DNA from: CAVYWD01 sp963772225
GTDB taxonomy: Bacteria > Myxococcota > Myxococcia > Myxococcales > UBA5297
DNA length: 64,000 nucleotides
NCBI GenBank assembly: GCA_963772225.1
Contig: CAVYWD010000002.1
Location: forward strand, 1,240,001-1,304,000
Direction: 5' to 3'
This document shows, piece after piece, positions 1 through 9,302 of the stretch; within the stretch, counting starts at the first letter, position 1, and each line of letters starts with the position of its first letter. Below the pieces are notes generated by a model that did no database searches, was not told where the DNA came from, and worked only from the letters and a program-made list of their open reading frames with translations. A program made the position numbers and the translations under genes.

Positions 1-1388
1 TAGCGGTTCCAGTTCCCCAGCGAGCGCTCGCCCAGGGGCTTCACCGTCGCGCTCGCCATCAGCCACTCGTAGAAGGTGTACGGCGTCGCGCCCTCGGTCG
101 CCCAGCCCAGGCTCAGGTCGTACTCGCCCTTCTGCAGCCGCTCGAACCACGCGCCGTAGTCGTAGGCGCGCACCGACGCCTCGACGCCCACGGCCTTGAG
201 CCCGCGCGCGATGACCTGCGCCGCGCGCACCCAGTCGGACCAGCCCGACGCCACCAGGATCTCGTACCTCAAGGGGCGCCCGCCGCAGCGGCGCAGGTGG
301 TCGGGGCCCCGGGCGCAGCCCGCCTCGTCGAGCAGCCGCTCGGCGCCTTCGGGATCGTGCGCCACCCAACCCGCGGCGCCCACCCGCGCGTCGCGCCAGG
401 TCGCGTACGCGTCGCTCAGGCCCGTCGCGTCCGCCGGGCGCGAGTACCCGTACAGCGCGACGTCGACGAGCAGCTTGCGGTCGATGGCCAGGCTCAAGGC
501 CTTGCGCACCCGCGCGTCGTCGAACGGCGGCTTCAGCGCGTTGGCGTAGAGGAAGATCGTGCTTCCTGTGAGTGGCGACCAATACCGGTGGTGCTCAGGG
601 TCGCGCGCGGCGTAGACCCGGTCGATGGCCGGGACGAAGTTGCCGGCCCAGTCGACCTCGCCGAAGGCGAGCGCCAGGTTCGCCCGCTCGTTGCTCGGGT
701 AGGCCGGGAAGCGCAAGGCGTCGACCGCGGGCTTGCCCTTCTGCCAATAGCGCAGGTTGCGGCCGAGCTCGTACACCTGGTTCTGAAACGTCCGGACCTC
801 GGTGAACGGTCCGGTCGCGACCGGCTTTTCGTTGGCGAACGTCAAGGGGTCGTCCACCTTGGCGAAGACGTGCTCGGGCACGATGGGCTGGCAGGCGATG
901 TCGTCGAGCCCGGGCAAGAAGACCCGCGAGAGCTCGAAGTCGACCGTCCGCTCGTCCACCGCGCGCACGCGGCTCAGGAAGCCCCACACGCCGTATTGGT
1001 CCAGGGCCGGGAAGCGCTTGAGGAGCTGGAAGGTGAAGGCGACGTCACGCGCGGTGAAGGGCGTTCCGTCCGACCAGAGGACGCCCTCGCGCGCCGTGAC
1101 GCGCAGGGTGCGGTTGCCGTCGCGCCACTCGTAGGCCGAGGCGAGCCAGGGGACGAGCTCGCCGCGCACCGAGCTGAACACCAGCAGGGGCTCGTAGACG
1201 CCCGCGACCGCCGGCCAGCGGTAGACGCCCTGGGGCGCGAGCGGATTGAAGTTGCGGATCCACGAGGCCTGCTGCTCCACCGAGACGGTGAGCACGCCCC
1301 GCGGCGGCTCCCGGCGCTCGCCGGCGCACCCGAGCCCCGAGGCCGCAGCGAGCAGGGCCGCGGCGGCCGCGCGCCCGGGCCGCCTCAC
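1..1388 (-). CDS. ABC transporter solute-binding lipoprotein, family 5 (3' end outside window)
   Basis: Substrate-binding lipoprotein of an oligopeptide/oligosaccharide-type ABC importer (SBP_bac_5 family). The reading starts at a GTG at 1388-1386 and encodes a short hydrophobic signal ending in a lipobox (SGLGC). Typical family segments follow: a region with LWSDGTPFTARDVAFTF, then GPF, ALSLAIDRK and an EWLMAS segment near the window edge. About 462 codons are visible and the protein is cut by the window start. The GTG overlaps the TGA of the upstream GH16 gene (GTGA), which implies translational coupling. In Thermotoga, family 5 binding proteins next to GH16 and ROK genes bind beta-glucan oligosaccharides. 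A sugar ligand is therefore my preferred inference, but peptide binding is not excluded. Confidence 0.9.
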   Translation of the reverse strand, partial: MRRPGRAAAAALLAAASGLGCAGERREPPRGVLTVSVEQQASWIRNFNPLAPQGVYRWPAVAGVYEPLLVFSSVRGELVPWLASAYEWRDGNRTLRVTAREGVLWSDGTPFTARDVAFTFQLLKRFPALDQYGVWGFLSRVRAVDERTVDFELSRVFLPGLDDIACQPIVPEHVFAKVDDPLTFANEKPVATGPFTEVRTFQNQVYELGRNLRYWQKGKPAVDALRFPAYPSNERANLALAFGEVDWAGNFVPAIDRVYAARDPEHHRYWSPLTGSTIFLYANALKPPFDDARVRKALSLAIDRKLLVDVALYGYSRPADATGLSDAYATWRDARVGAAGWVAHDPEGAERLLDEAGCARGPDHLRRCGGRPLRYEILVASGWSDWVRAAQVIARGLKAVGVEASVRAYDYGAWFERLQKGEYDLSLGWATEGATPYTFYEWLMASATVKPLGERSLGNWNR

Positions 1389-2248
1389 GGGCCCGCCGCC
1401 CAGACGTGCACGTAGTCCACGAGCAGCGTCTGCGGAAAGCGCGTCGAGGAGTTGGGCGAGCCGACGTAGTCCCCGCCCACGGCCAGGTCGAGGATGATGA
1501 AGAACGGCTGCTCGAAGACCCATTCGCCCGACGGCACCTGGTCGGAGGTGACGGTCTGGTACGTCGCTCCGTCCACGAGAAAGGCGATGCGCCCCGAGCT
1601 CCACTCGATGGAGAAGACGTGCCAGTCCTCGTCGAAGCGGGCGCCGCCCGCAAGCGCGTAGGACTGCGTCTTCGCCGCGCCGCCCGAGTAGCCCGGGCCG
1701 TGGAGGCTGCCATGGATGATGGAAGGCTCCTGGCCCTTGTACTCCATCACGTCGATCTCGCCGCAGGCGGGCCAGCCGACCTGGCCGAAGTCGCTCCCCA
1801 GCATCCAGAACGCCGGCCACAAGCCCTGGCCGGTGGGCATTTTGATGCGCGCCTCGAAGCGCCCGTGCTCGTGCGCGAAGAGGCCCAAGGTCTTGATGCG
1901 CGCGGAGGTGTAGCTGTGGCCCTGGTAGCTCTCGGCGATGGCGGTGATGGCCAGGTGGCCCGCGCCGTCGAGCGAGGCGTTCTCGGCGCGGTCGCTGTCG
2001 TACTCGAGCTGCTGGTTTCCCCAGCCGCTGCCGCCGACGTCGAAGCTCCACTTCGCGGCGTCGGGGAGCTGGCCCGCGGGTCCGTCGAACTCGTCCTGGA
2101 AGACGAGCTCCTCGCCGCCGGCGTCGGTGCTGGTGGAGCTGACCGGCGTCGTCGCGCCGCCGCAGCGCGCGAAGCCGCCGAGCGCGGGCAGGAGCAGGGC
2201 GAAGAGGGCGCGAGCGCCGGTGCGGGGCATGCGGTCGGTTCGGCCCAT
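1385..2248 (-). CDS. GH16 beta-glucanase lipoprotein
   Basis: Secreted endo-beta-glucanase of glycoside hydrolase family 16, 287 residues, anchored as a lipoprotein (hydrophobic stretch ending FARC near residue 29). The catalytic signature GEIDVMEY lies at about residues 163-170, with nucleophile Glu164, Asp166 and acid/base Glu169 in the E-x-D-x-x-E pattern. Upstream of it are EFDGP and GLWPAFWML, both typical of laminarinase/lichenase members. I chose the ATG at 2248 because GGAAGAGG sits just upstream. An ATG at 2266 overlaps the ROK stop (ATGA) and is a close alternative. The gene lies between the ROK repressor and the solute-binding gene in one operon. Substrate (beta-1,3 or mixed-linked glucan) is inferred from the family. 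Confidence 0.93.
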   Translation of the reverse strand: MGRTDRMPRTGARALFALLLPALGGFARCGGATTPVSSTSTDAGGEELVFQDEFDGPAGQLPDAAKWSFDVGGSGWGNQQLEYDSDRAENASLDGAGHLAITAIAESYQGHSYTSARIKTLGLFAHEHGRFEARIKMPTGQGLWPAFWMLGSDFGQVGWPACGEIDVMEYKGQEPSIIHGSLHGPGYSGGAAKTQSYALAGGARFDEDWHVFSIEWSSGRIAFLVDGATYQTVTSDQVPSGEWVFEQPFFIILDLAVGGDYVGSPNSSTRFPQTLLVDYVHVWAAGP

Positions 2249-2262
2249 GGAGGCCTCTTCCT

Positions 2263-3549
2263 TCATCGCCCGGCCGCGGCCGGGAAGTAGCGCAGGTCCT
2301 CGAGCGAGGCTTCGAGCACCAGCGTCGCGGCGCCCACGGCCACGTCCCGCGCGCCCAGCTCCGCCGCGACGATCTTCGCGGCTGCTACCGAGCTGACGAG
2401 CGTGCGCGAGCGCACCGATTCGCGCAGCGGCTCGAGGAGCAGCTCGCCCACCCTCGCCACGCTCCCGCCCACCGCGACCATGGCCGGGTTCATGAGGTTC
2501 AGCATGCCCGCCACGGCGATGCCCAGGTAGTCGGCGGTCTCGCGGATGACCTTGAGCGCCAGCGGGTCTCGCGAGAGCGCCGCGTCCTCGATGGCGCGCA
2601 GGGTGAGCGGCCCGCGCGCCAGCGCGCTCATGGGGGAGCTCCGCAAAAGCGCCGAGGCGCGCGCCACCAGCGCCTGCGTGCCGACGAAGGTGCACAAGCA
2701 GCCGGTCAGGCCGCAGACGCAGGGCGGCCCGCGCGAGTCGATGGCCAGGTGGCCGATTTCGCCCGCCGTCCCCGAGGCGCCCCGGTAGATCCGCCCGCCC
2801 ACGATGTGGCCCGAGCCGATGCCGGTGCCGAGCTTGATGTACGCGAAGTCGTCGGTGCCCCGGCCCGCGCCCCACCAGCGCTCGGCGAGCGCGCCCAAGT
2901 TCGCGTCGTTGTCCACCAGCACCGGGACCTCGAAGCGCTGCTGCAGGAGCCCGAGCACGCCCTCGCCCTTCCAGGCCGGAAGCACCACCTCCGAGAGCCG
3001 CTCGGGGTGGCGCGGGTCGACCGGGCTGGGCACGGCGATGCCGACGCCGATGAGCTTGCCCGCGCCCTTGCCCCACTTCGAAAGGCAGGCGTCGGCGAGC
3101 TCGAGGACCTTCTTCCGCGCGCCGTCGGGGTCGGTGCGCACCGGGTGGCTCTGCTCCTCCCAGGCCTGCACCTCGCCGCGCAGGTTGGTGACCGCCACCG
3201 AGATGTGCGTGGCGCCCATGTCGATGCCCAGGATGCCGTAGGCGTCGTACTGGAAGCGCAGCACGATGGGCCGCCGCCCGCCGCGCGACTCGCCGGAGCC
3301 GACCTCGGCGACCAGGCCGGTGTCGAGGAGCGGCGCGACGATGCCCGAGATGGTCGAGCGGCTCAGGTCGAGCCGCCGGGCGATCTCCACCCGGGAGACC
3401 TCCTCGCCGCGCCAGATGAGCTGCAGGACCTGCGCGACGTTCGGCCGCTCGGGCAAGCCCTCGGCCGCCTTGCGGGCGGGCCGGGCGGCGCGTGCCGACC
3501 CCGCGCTTCGCCGATTTGGGCCGTCTGCCAGGTGGGCTCTCGAGGTCAC
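2263..3549 (-). CDS. ROK-family transcriptional repressor (NagC/XylR type)
   Basis: DNA-binding sugar sensor of 428 residues. An N-terminal winged helix-turn-helix lies at about residues 38-90 (SRVEIARRLDLSRSTISGIV). A ROK sugar-kinase-like domain follows, with the phosphate motif GIDMGATHISVAVT, VDNDANLGALAE and the zinc motif GHLAIDSRGPPCVCGLTGC. The residue after the zinc motif is Cys instead of the usual Glu of active ROK kinases, in line with a regulator rather than an enzyme. Start is GTG at 3549, 10 bp after the preceding lipoprotein gene. It sits third in the operon and probably represses it by binding the palindrome at 7178-7196, with a glucan-derived sugar as inducer. Thermotoga BglR is a family precedent beside GH16 and family 5 binding genes. 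Confidence 0.93.
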   Translation of the reverse strand: MTSRAHLADGPNRRSAGSARAARPARKAAEGLPERPNVAQVLQLIWRGEEVSRVEIARRLDLSRSTISGIVAPLLDTGLVAEVGSGESRGGRRPIVLRFQYDAYGILGIDMGATHISVAVTNLRGEVQAWEEQSHPVRTDPDGARKKVLELADACLSKWGKGAGKLIGVGIAVPSPVDPRHPERLSEVVLPAWKGEGVLGLLQQRFEVPVLVDNDANLGALAERWWGAGRGTDDFAYIKLGTGIGSGHIVGGRIYRGASGTAGEIGHLAIDSRGPPCVCGLTGCLCTFVGTQALVARASALLRSSPMSALARGPLTLRAIEDAALSRDPLALKVIRETADYLGIAVAGMLNLMNPAMVAVGGSVARVGELLLEPLRESVRSRTLVSSVAAAKIVAAELGARDVAVGAATLVLEASLEDLRYFPAAAGR

Positions 3550-3559
3550 GGGCGCTCGC

Positions 3560-4912
3560 TCACTTGTGGAAGTAGAGGTTGTCCAAATACACGGTGCTCT
3601 TGGTCCCGGAGACGACGAGCTGCGCCAGGTGGGCGCGCGTCTTGAGGGCGGTGAAGCTCGACAGCGGGATGTCGAAGCTGTTCCACGCGCCGAGGGCGAG
3701 CGCCGGGCTCGTGCTGGCGTCGAAGGTCACGGTGGCCTCCGAGTCGTCGCCACTGACGTCGTAGACGCCGTTCGCGCCGAAGTCGACGAGCTTGATGGCG
3801 ACGGAAGTGGAGTCGGGAGTGTAGACGTCGGCGTGAAAGGCCGTCATGGCCGTCGCGTCGACGAGCTGCGTGGTGAACACGACGCCGGCGTAGGTGAGGT
3901 CCTCGTACTTCTTCACCGCGTCGCCAGCGAGGGTGAGGTCGAAGAGCGCGCCGACCTGGCTCCAGGAGGCGTTCCAGGTGTCGACGGGGACGTTGGAATA
4001 GGCGCCGCTGAAGAGCGAGAGGACGTCGGCCGCGGCGCGCGCGGGCGGCGTGGGCGCGGGCGAGGCCGGGGTCGTGGTCCCGGCGACCTTCACAGTCACG
4101 ACGCCGCTCGCGTCGACGTCGCCCAGGCGCGCGGTGACCGTGGCCGTCCCCGGAGCCACCGCGGCCCCGTTGGGCCGGAAGGTGACGACCGACGTGTTCG
4201 ACGAGCTGAAGGTGAAGTACCCGGGGTACGCGTCGATGACTTCGTCGACGCCGCTGACCGCGAAGGAGACCGTCGAGCCGGCGATGGCCACGGCGTCGCC
4301 CACCTCCACGGCAAGCGCCTCCGTAGGGATGGTGGGCTGTGCGACCCCCAGGACCGCGCCGCCGAGCTTCTCGAACTGCAATTCGTCGATCCAGACGTCG
4401 AAGCCCGTGGCGGGCGAGCCCTGCGGCGACGCGGAGAAGTAGAACAGGCCTTTCTCGCTCACGAGCTTCTCCGGCAGCGGGATGGGGATGACGAGCTTCG
4501 TCCACTCGGTGGCGAGCGGCACCTTCTTCCAGGACGCGTCGTACAGCGAGGTGCCGGTGTTGTCATTGCCGAGCCCGGCGACATCGAGGGAGGCCGCCCG
4601 GCTCGCCTTGGCCCAGAAGGTGAGCGCGTCGTAGCCCGACAGGTCGCGCGGGATCTGCGCCACGAACGCGCCGCCGGCCCAGGCGGTCGGCGCCGGCACC
4701 GCGACCTTCAGCGAGGCGGTCCCGGAGTGCTTCTCGGCGGCGTCGACGCTCAGCGCGTCGGTTTGGCTTCCGGCGAACGCCTGGAAGCCGACGCCCGGCG
4801 CAAACGCGTCGAGGAAGACGTCGCTCTCGGTCGAGGCCGCCGGCTCGTCGAAGCAGGCGCAGGCGAGCAGCGCTGCCGCCGGGAAGATCGCTCGCAGTCC
4901 CATTGTCCGCAT
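3560..4912 (-). CDS. Ig-like/carbohydrate-binding lipoprotein, shorter paralogue
   Basis: Probable outer-membrane or periplasmic carbohydrate-binding lipoprotein of 450 residues. The start at 4912 gives MRTMGLRAIF followed by a hydrophobic run and the lipobox LLACAC, and GAGG lies 8 nt upstream. It has an N-terminal beta-sandwich like carbohydrate-binding modules (PRDLSGYDALTFWAKAS), one bacterial Ig-like (Big_2) repeat (about residues 215-295), a Pro/Ala linker and a second beta-sandwich ending YLDNLYFHK. The last three parts closely match the C-terminal 440 residues of the next gene upstream, so the two arose by tandem duplication. No catalytic residues are visible. Role in binding the glucan cut by the GH16 enzyme is inferred from operon context. 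Confidence 0.85.
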   Translation of the reverse strand: MRTMGLRAIFPAAALLACACFDEPAASTESDVFLDAFAPGVGFQAFAGSQTDALSVDAAEKHSGTASLKVAVPAPTAWAGGAFVAQIPRDLSGYDALTFWAKASRAASLDVAGLGNDNTGTSLYDASWKKVPLATEWTKLVIPIPLPEKLVSEKGLFYFSASPQGSPATGFDVWIDELQFEKLGGAVLGVAQPTIPTEALAVEVGDAVAIAGSTVSFAVSGVDEVIDAYPGYFTFSSSNTSVVTFRPNGAAVAPGTATVTARLGDVDASGVVTVKVAGTTTPASPAPTPPARAAADVLSLFSGAYSNVPVDTWNASWSQVGALFDLTLAGDAVKKYEDLTYAGVVFTTQLVDATAMTAFHADVYTPDSTSVAIKLVDFGANGVYDVSGDDSEATVTFDASTSPALALGAWNSFDIPLSSFTALKTRAHLAQLVVSGTKSTVYLDNLYFHK

Positions 4913-4990
4913 CTCTTCGGCCTCGAGGCGCTTCGGGGGAACGAGCGGGAGCGCGCCCGGCGCCCCCGCTCGCGACACCTTAAGGTCATC

Positions 4991-7108
4991 TCACTTGTGG
5001 AAGTAGACGTTATCCAGGTACAGCGTGCTCCCCGTGCTGCCGGAGATGACGAGCTGTGAGAGGTGGGCTCGGTTGAAGCTCGCGTTGACGGCGGTGAAGG
5101 CGCTGAAGGCGATGTCCAGCGAGACCCATTGCCCCTGGGCGAGCGCGGGCGTGGTGGTCGCGTTGAAGGGCACCTCGGCCTCGGAGTCGTCCCCGCCGCC
5201 GTAGGCGTTGTCGGCGCCGAAGTCCACGAGCTTCACGTGCACCTCCGTGGCGTCGGGCGTGAAGACGTCCAGGTGGAAGGCCGCCATGCTCGTCGCGTTG
5301 ATGGAGTTGGTTCCCTTGAACTCGATTCCGAAGAAGTCGAGGTTCGCGTACTCCAGCACCGGATAGCTGTCGATGCTGTATTGCGAGTACGCCGAGTTGG
5401 AGCTCCAATCGGCGCGCCAGCCGTCCACCGGGTGCAGCGACCCCGCATAAGTGGCGCTGTAGAGCGCGATGACGTCGGAGCCGGGGGCGGTCGGTGCTGC
5501 CGGGGCGCTCGACGGCACGGAAGCGGGCGCCACCTTGATGGTCAGCGTGCCCGCGGCAGAAACGTCGCCGAGCTTGGCGGTGATGGTCGCGGTGCCCAGC
5601 TTGACCGCCGTCACCGTGCCACTCAGGTCCACCGAGGCAATCGTCGGGTCGGACGAGGTGAAGGTGAAGTAGCGCGGCGAGACGAGCGCCATGGCAACCG
5701 GGGTTCCGTTGATGGGGAAGGTCGCCGTCTCGCCAGCGATGGTCGCGGTCGCGCCCACCACCTTGCTCACGCTTTCCGTGGCGATGGCCGCGGTCGGCGT
5801 GCCCAGAACCGTGCTGCCGAGGTTCTCGTATTGAATGTCATTGAACCAGACCGTGTAATCGCCGGCCGCGGTGGCGAAGTGAAATAGGCCGTCGAAGCTC
5901 GTGGCCTTCGACGGCAGCGGGATGGGCACGATGAACTTGGTGAAGTCGGTGGTCAGCGCGAGGTCATGAACTTCCGCGGCCCAGGGGGCGTCGGCGTTGT
6001 TGTTTCCCAGGCCCACCTTGTCGAAGCTCACGGCCTTGCTCGCCTTGGCCCAGAAGGTGACGGCGTTGTAGGAGGAGAGGTCGCGCGGGACGGTGGTGGT
6101 GATGGCGCCGCCCATGTAAGCCGTGGTGGAGACCACCGCCTTCAAGGAGGCCCGGCCCTCGCGCAGGGTGGTCGCGTCGCGCGCGACGTCGTCGGCCGCG
6201 CCGCCGAAGCCCTGGAAGGACTCGCTCGGCCCGTAGTCATCGACGAAGACCTTGGGATTGGCGCCGACAGCCACCGACGCCTGCCCCGACTTGCCCTGGA
6301 GCGTCGCGGTGATGGTCGCGCCGCCCACGGCGACGGCGGTCACGTTGCCCTGGTTGTCCACGGTGGCGATGGTCGCGTCGGAGGACGTCCAGGTCGCGCT
6401 GGCGGTCATGTCCTTGTGGCTCGCGTCGTCGAAGGTCCCGGTGGCGGTGAGCTTCGCCGCGTCGCCGACGCCGAGGCTGACCGTCTGCGGTGCCACCGCG
6501 AGGCTCGTCAATGCCGCCGCGCTCACGGTGACGTTCACCGTCGTGCTCATGCCGGAGACCGCGGCCGTGATCTGCGCGCTGCCGGCGGCCACGCCCTTCA
6601 CCAGCCCGGTGTTGTCCACGGTGGCGATGGCGGCGTTCGAGCTCGAGAACTGGACCCCCGAGGCGATGGCCGCCTTGGAGCCGTCGCTATAAGTTCCACT
6701 GATGGCGACGGCCTGCGTCCCGCCGAGGGCCAGGGTGACCGAGGCCGGAGAGGCCGAAATGCCCGTCAGCGCTGGCGGCGAGACCGTCACCGCGCAGGCG
6801 CCGCTCTTGCCGCCCTGGGTCGCGGTCACCGTCGCGGTCCCGGCCGCGACCGCCGTGACGACGCCGCTATCACTCACGGTCGCCACGCTCGGGGCCGAGG
6901 AGCTCCACTGCGCGCTGGCGGCGGTCGACTGCGTCCCGTCGCTGTAGCTCGCCTTGGCGCTCAACGCCGTCGTCTTCCCGACGGACAGCGTGACCGAGGA
7001 GGGAAACACGCTAACGCTCTGGAGCGTCGGGCTCGATCCTCCGCAGCCGATGGCCGCGAGGGTCGATGACGCCAGCAAAGACACCGCAAGCGCAATCCGT
7101 GTTCTCAT
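4991..7108 (-). CDS. Multi-repeat Big_2/carbohydrate-binding lipoprotein, first gene of the glucan operon
   Basis: Surface or periplasmic lipoprotein of 705 residues. The start at 7108 is preceded by GAAGGAGG and gives a signal ending LAAIGC. Three bacterial Ig-like (Big_2) repeats occupy about residues 28-285, each with SxxPSSVTL at the start and a GxATVTA-type end. A carbohydrate-binding-like beta-sandwich follows (about 290-445), then a fourth Big_2 repeat, then a second beta-sandwich ending YLDNVYFHK. The part after the third repeat parallels the shorter downstream paralogue almost domain for domain. The repeats probably act as a stalk that holds the binding modules away from the membrane. 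As the promoter-proximal gene it should be the most expressed of the operon. Ligand is unknown; beta-glucan is inferred. Confidence 0.88.
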   Translation of the reverse strand: MRTRIALAVSLLASSTLAAIGCGGSSPTLQSVSVFPSSVTLSVGKTTALSAKASYSDGTQSTAASAQWSSSAPSVATVSDSGVVTAVAAGTATVTATQGGKSGACAVTVSPPALTGISASPASVTLALGGTQAVAISGTYSDGSKAAIASGVQFSSSNAAIATVDNTGLVKGVAAGSAQITAAVSGMSTTVNVTVSAAALTSLAVAPQTVSLGVGDAAKLTATGTFDDASHKDMTASATWTSSDATIATVDNQGNVTAVAVGGATITATLQGKSGQASVAVGANPKVFVDDYGPSESFQGFGGAADDVARDATTLREGRASLKAVVSTTAYMGGAITTTVPRDLSSYNAVTFWAKASKAVSFDKVGLGNNNADAPWAAEVHDLALTTDFTKFIVPIPLPSKATSFDGLFHFATAAGDYTVWFNDIQYENLGSTVLGTPTAAIATESVSKVVGATATIAGETATFPINGTPVAMALVSPRYFTFTSSDPTIASVDLSGTVTAVKLGTATITAKLGDVSAAGTLTIKVAPASVPSSAPAAPTAPGSDVIALYSATYAGSLHPVDGWRADWSSNSAYSQYSIDSYPVLEYANLDFFGIEFKGTNSINATSMAAFHLDVFTPDATEVHVKLVDFGADNAYGGGDDSEAEVPFNATTTPALAQGQWVSLDIAFSAFTAVNASFNRAHLSQLVISGSTGSTLYLDNVYFHK

Positions 7109-7177
7109 GAGCAATCCTCCTTCGGGCTTTCGAAAGGTGCGGCCAGCGAATCGCTCGGGGCGACGCAATCTGGCTTT

Positions 7178-7196
7178 GTTTGTTCGTCGAACAAAC
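7178..7196 (-). promoter_or_regulatory. Palindromic operator, probable ROK-repressor site
   Basis: A perfect 19-bp palindrome, GTTTGTTCG-T-CGAACAAAC, is centred on 7187. On the minus strand it begins inside the -10 hexamer and covers the predicted transcription start, the classic place for a repressor. Its AGTTTGTT half-sites resemble those recognised by ROK regulators such as Bacillus XylR (recalled, not searched). The ROK gene in the same operon is the obvious partner, which implies autoregulation. Confidence 0.75.
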
Positions 7197-7223
7197 TATC
7201 TTCGCCAAGACAGTCGCTGTCAA
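7195..7223 (-). promoter_or_regulatory. Sigma-70-type promoter of the glucan operon
   Basis: On the minus strand a perfect -35 box TTGACA (7223-7218) is followed by exactly 17 nt and GATAGT (7200-7195, four of six to consensus). Transcription would start near 7188 and leave an 80-nt leader before the ATG at 7108. The operator palindrome overlaps its downstream edge. Confidence 0.7.
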
Positions 7224-7426
7224 GGACCTCCGCGGAAGGGCACCGCATCACTCCGTCTCCGCAGCCTTTTGGAGGCAGGCTCGGTCGCGGCGGCGAAGCC
7301 GGAGGAGGGACCGCCGACCGGCCCCACCCCTTTGGGCCCGAGCGACAACTTTGTAGCCACCGCGACAAAATCCGCAGCTCGGGCGACGCAGAAGTCGTCC
7401 GCGGGCGGCCGCACCCGGCGACTCAC

Positions 7427-7443
7427 TTGGCCCGCCCCTTGCG
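7427..7443 (+). promoter_or_regulatory. Sigma-54-type promoter of glnA
   Basis: TTGGCCCG followed by CCCC and TTGC places the GG and GC doublets exactly 10 nt apart, as at -24/-12 promoters, with only the central A of TGGCAC replaced. It lies about 113 bp upstream of the glnA start. Nitrogen-regulated sigma-54 promoters are well known for glnA. I found no convincing upstream activator site. Confidence 0.55.
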
Positions 7444-7555
7444 TCGCGGACGCCCGCCACCGCCCAACCGGAGCTGACGGCCGCGATCATCCCGTTGCGG
7501 CTGCGCGGCGACGGCCAACCCAGCAGCTCACCGCATCCTGAAGCGAGGAAAAGGA

Positions 7556-9004
<1,449 letters not shown>

Positions 9005-9008
9005 CGAC

Positions 9009-9047
9009 CCTCACCCCCCGACCCCCTCCCCGCTCGCGGGGAGGGGG
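9009..9047 (+). repeat. GC-rich dyad repeat (REP-like), copy 1
   Basis: CCTCACCCCCC is followed by a dyad of CCCCTCCCCGC and GCGGGGAGGGG. Close relatives occur at 16888-16926 (opposite strand) and 30778-30810, always just after or between genes. The flanking text (GGGCATGTTCGTCACG) is partly shared as well. It lies directly after the glnA stop. Confidence 0.8.
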
Positions 9048-9101
9048 CGAACGGGGAGGGCATGTTCGTCACGGGTTCTGGCTTTATCCATTCTGCTTGA
9101 C

Positions 9102-9302
9102 CTAGAGACCATCCCCCGCGTGCGTGCCGCGGGTGGATGGTTTTTTTGGCCTATTTTCGCTTGATGAACGCCGCCTTCGCGGTCTCTCCGCCTTCGCCGG
9201 TTCAGGCAACTTCTGGGCGCTCTTCGTCCATTTCTTCCAAGCGGCGATGTCGCGGCCGAAATCCTTTCCGGACATGGCTTTCGTGATCTTGGGCGCCTTC
9301 AA
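9102..9302 (-). CDS. Small basic hypothetical protein
   Basis: A 66-residue reading that would start at a TTG overlapping the TGA of the TetR gene (TTGA). It is Lys/Arg-rich, with a Trp-containing helix-like start (DIAAWKKWTKSAQK) and a low-complexity basic tail. Its 3' end runs through the glnA terminator from the other side. No family is recognised and the tail is partly terminator sequence, so it could be a chance reading. Translational coupling to the regulator is the main argument for it. Confidence 0.3.
   Translation of the reverse strand: MKAPKITKAMSGKDFGRDIAAWKKWTKSAQKLPEPAKAERPRRRRSSSENRPKKPSTRGTHAGDGL
9108..9147 (+). terminator. Intrinsic terminator of glnA
   Basis: ACCATCCCCCGCG pairs with CGCGGGTGGATGGT across a 7-nt loop and is followed at once by seven T residues (9141-9147), a standard rho-independent terminator about 100 nt after the glnA stop. 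Confidence 0.88.

Noticed and set aside
297..1415. Long plus-strand open reading (372 codons) opposite the solute-binding gene
   Set aside because: Arg/Val/Gly-rich shadow of the minus-strand gene, which has a lipobox and family motifs in its own frame.
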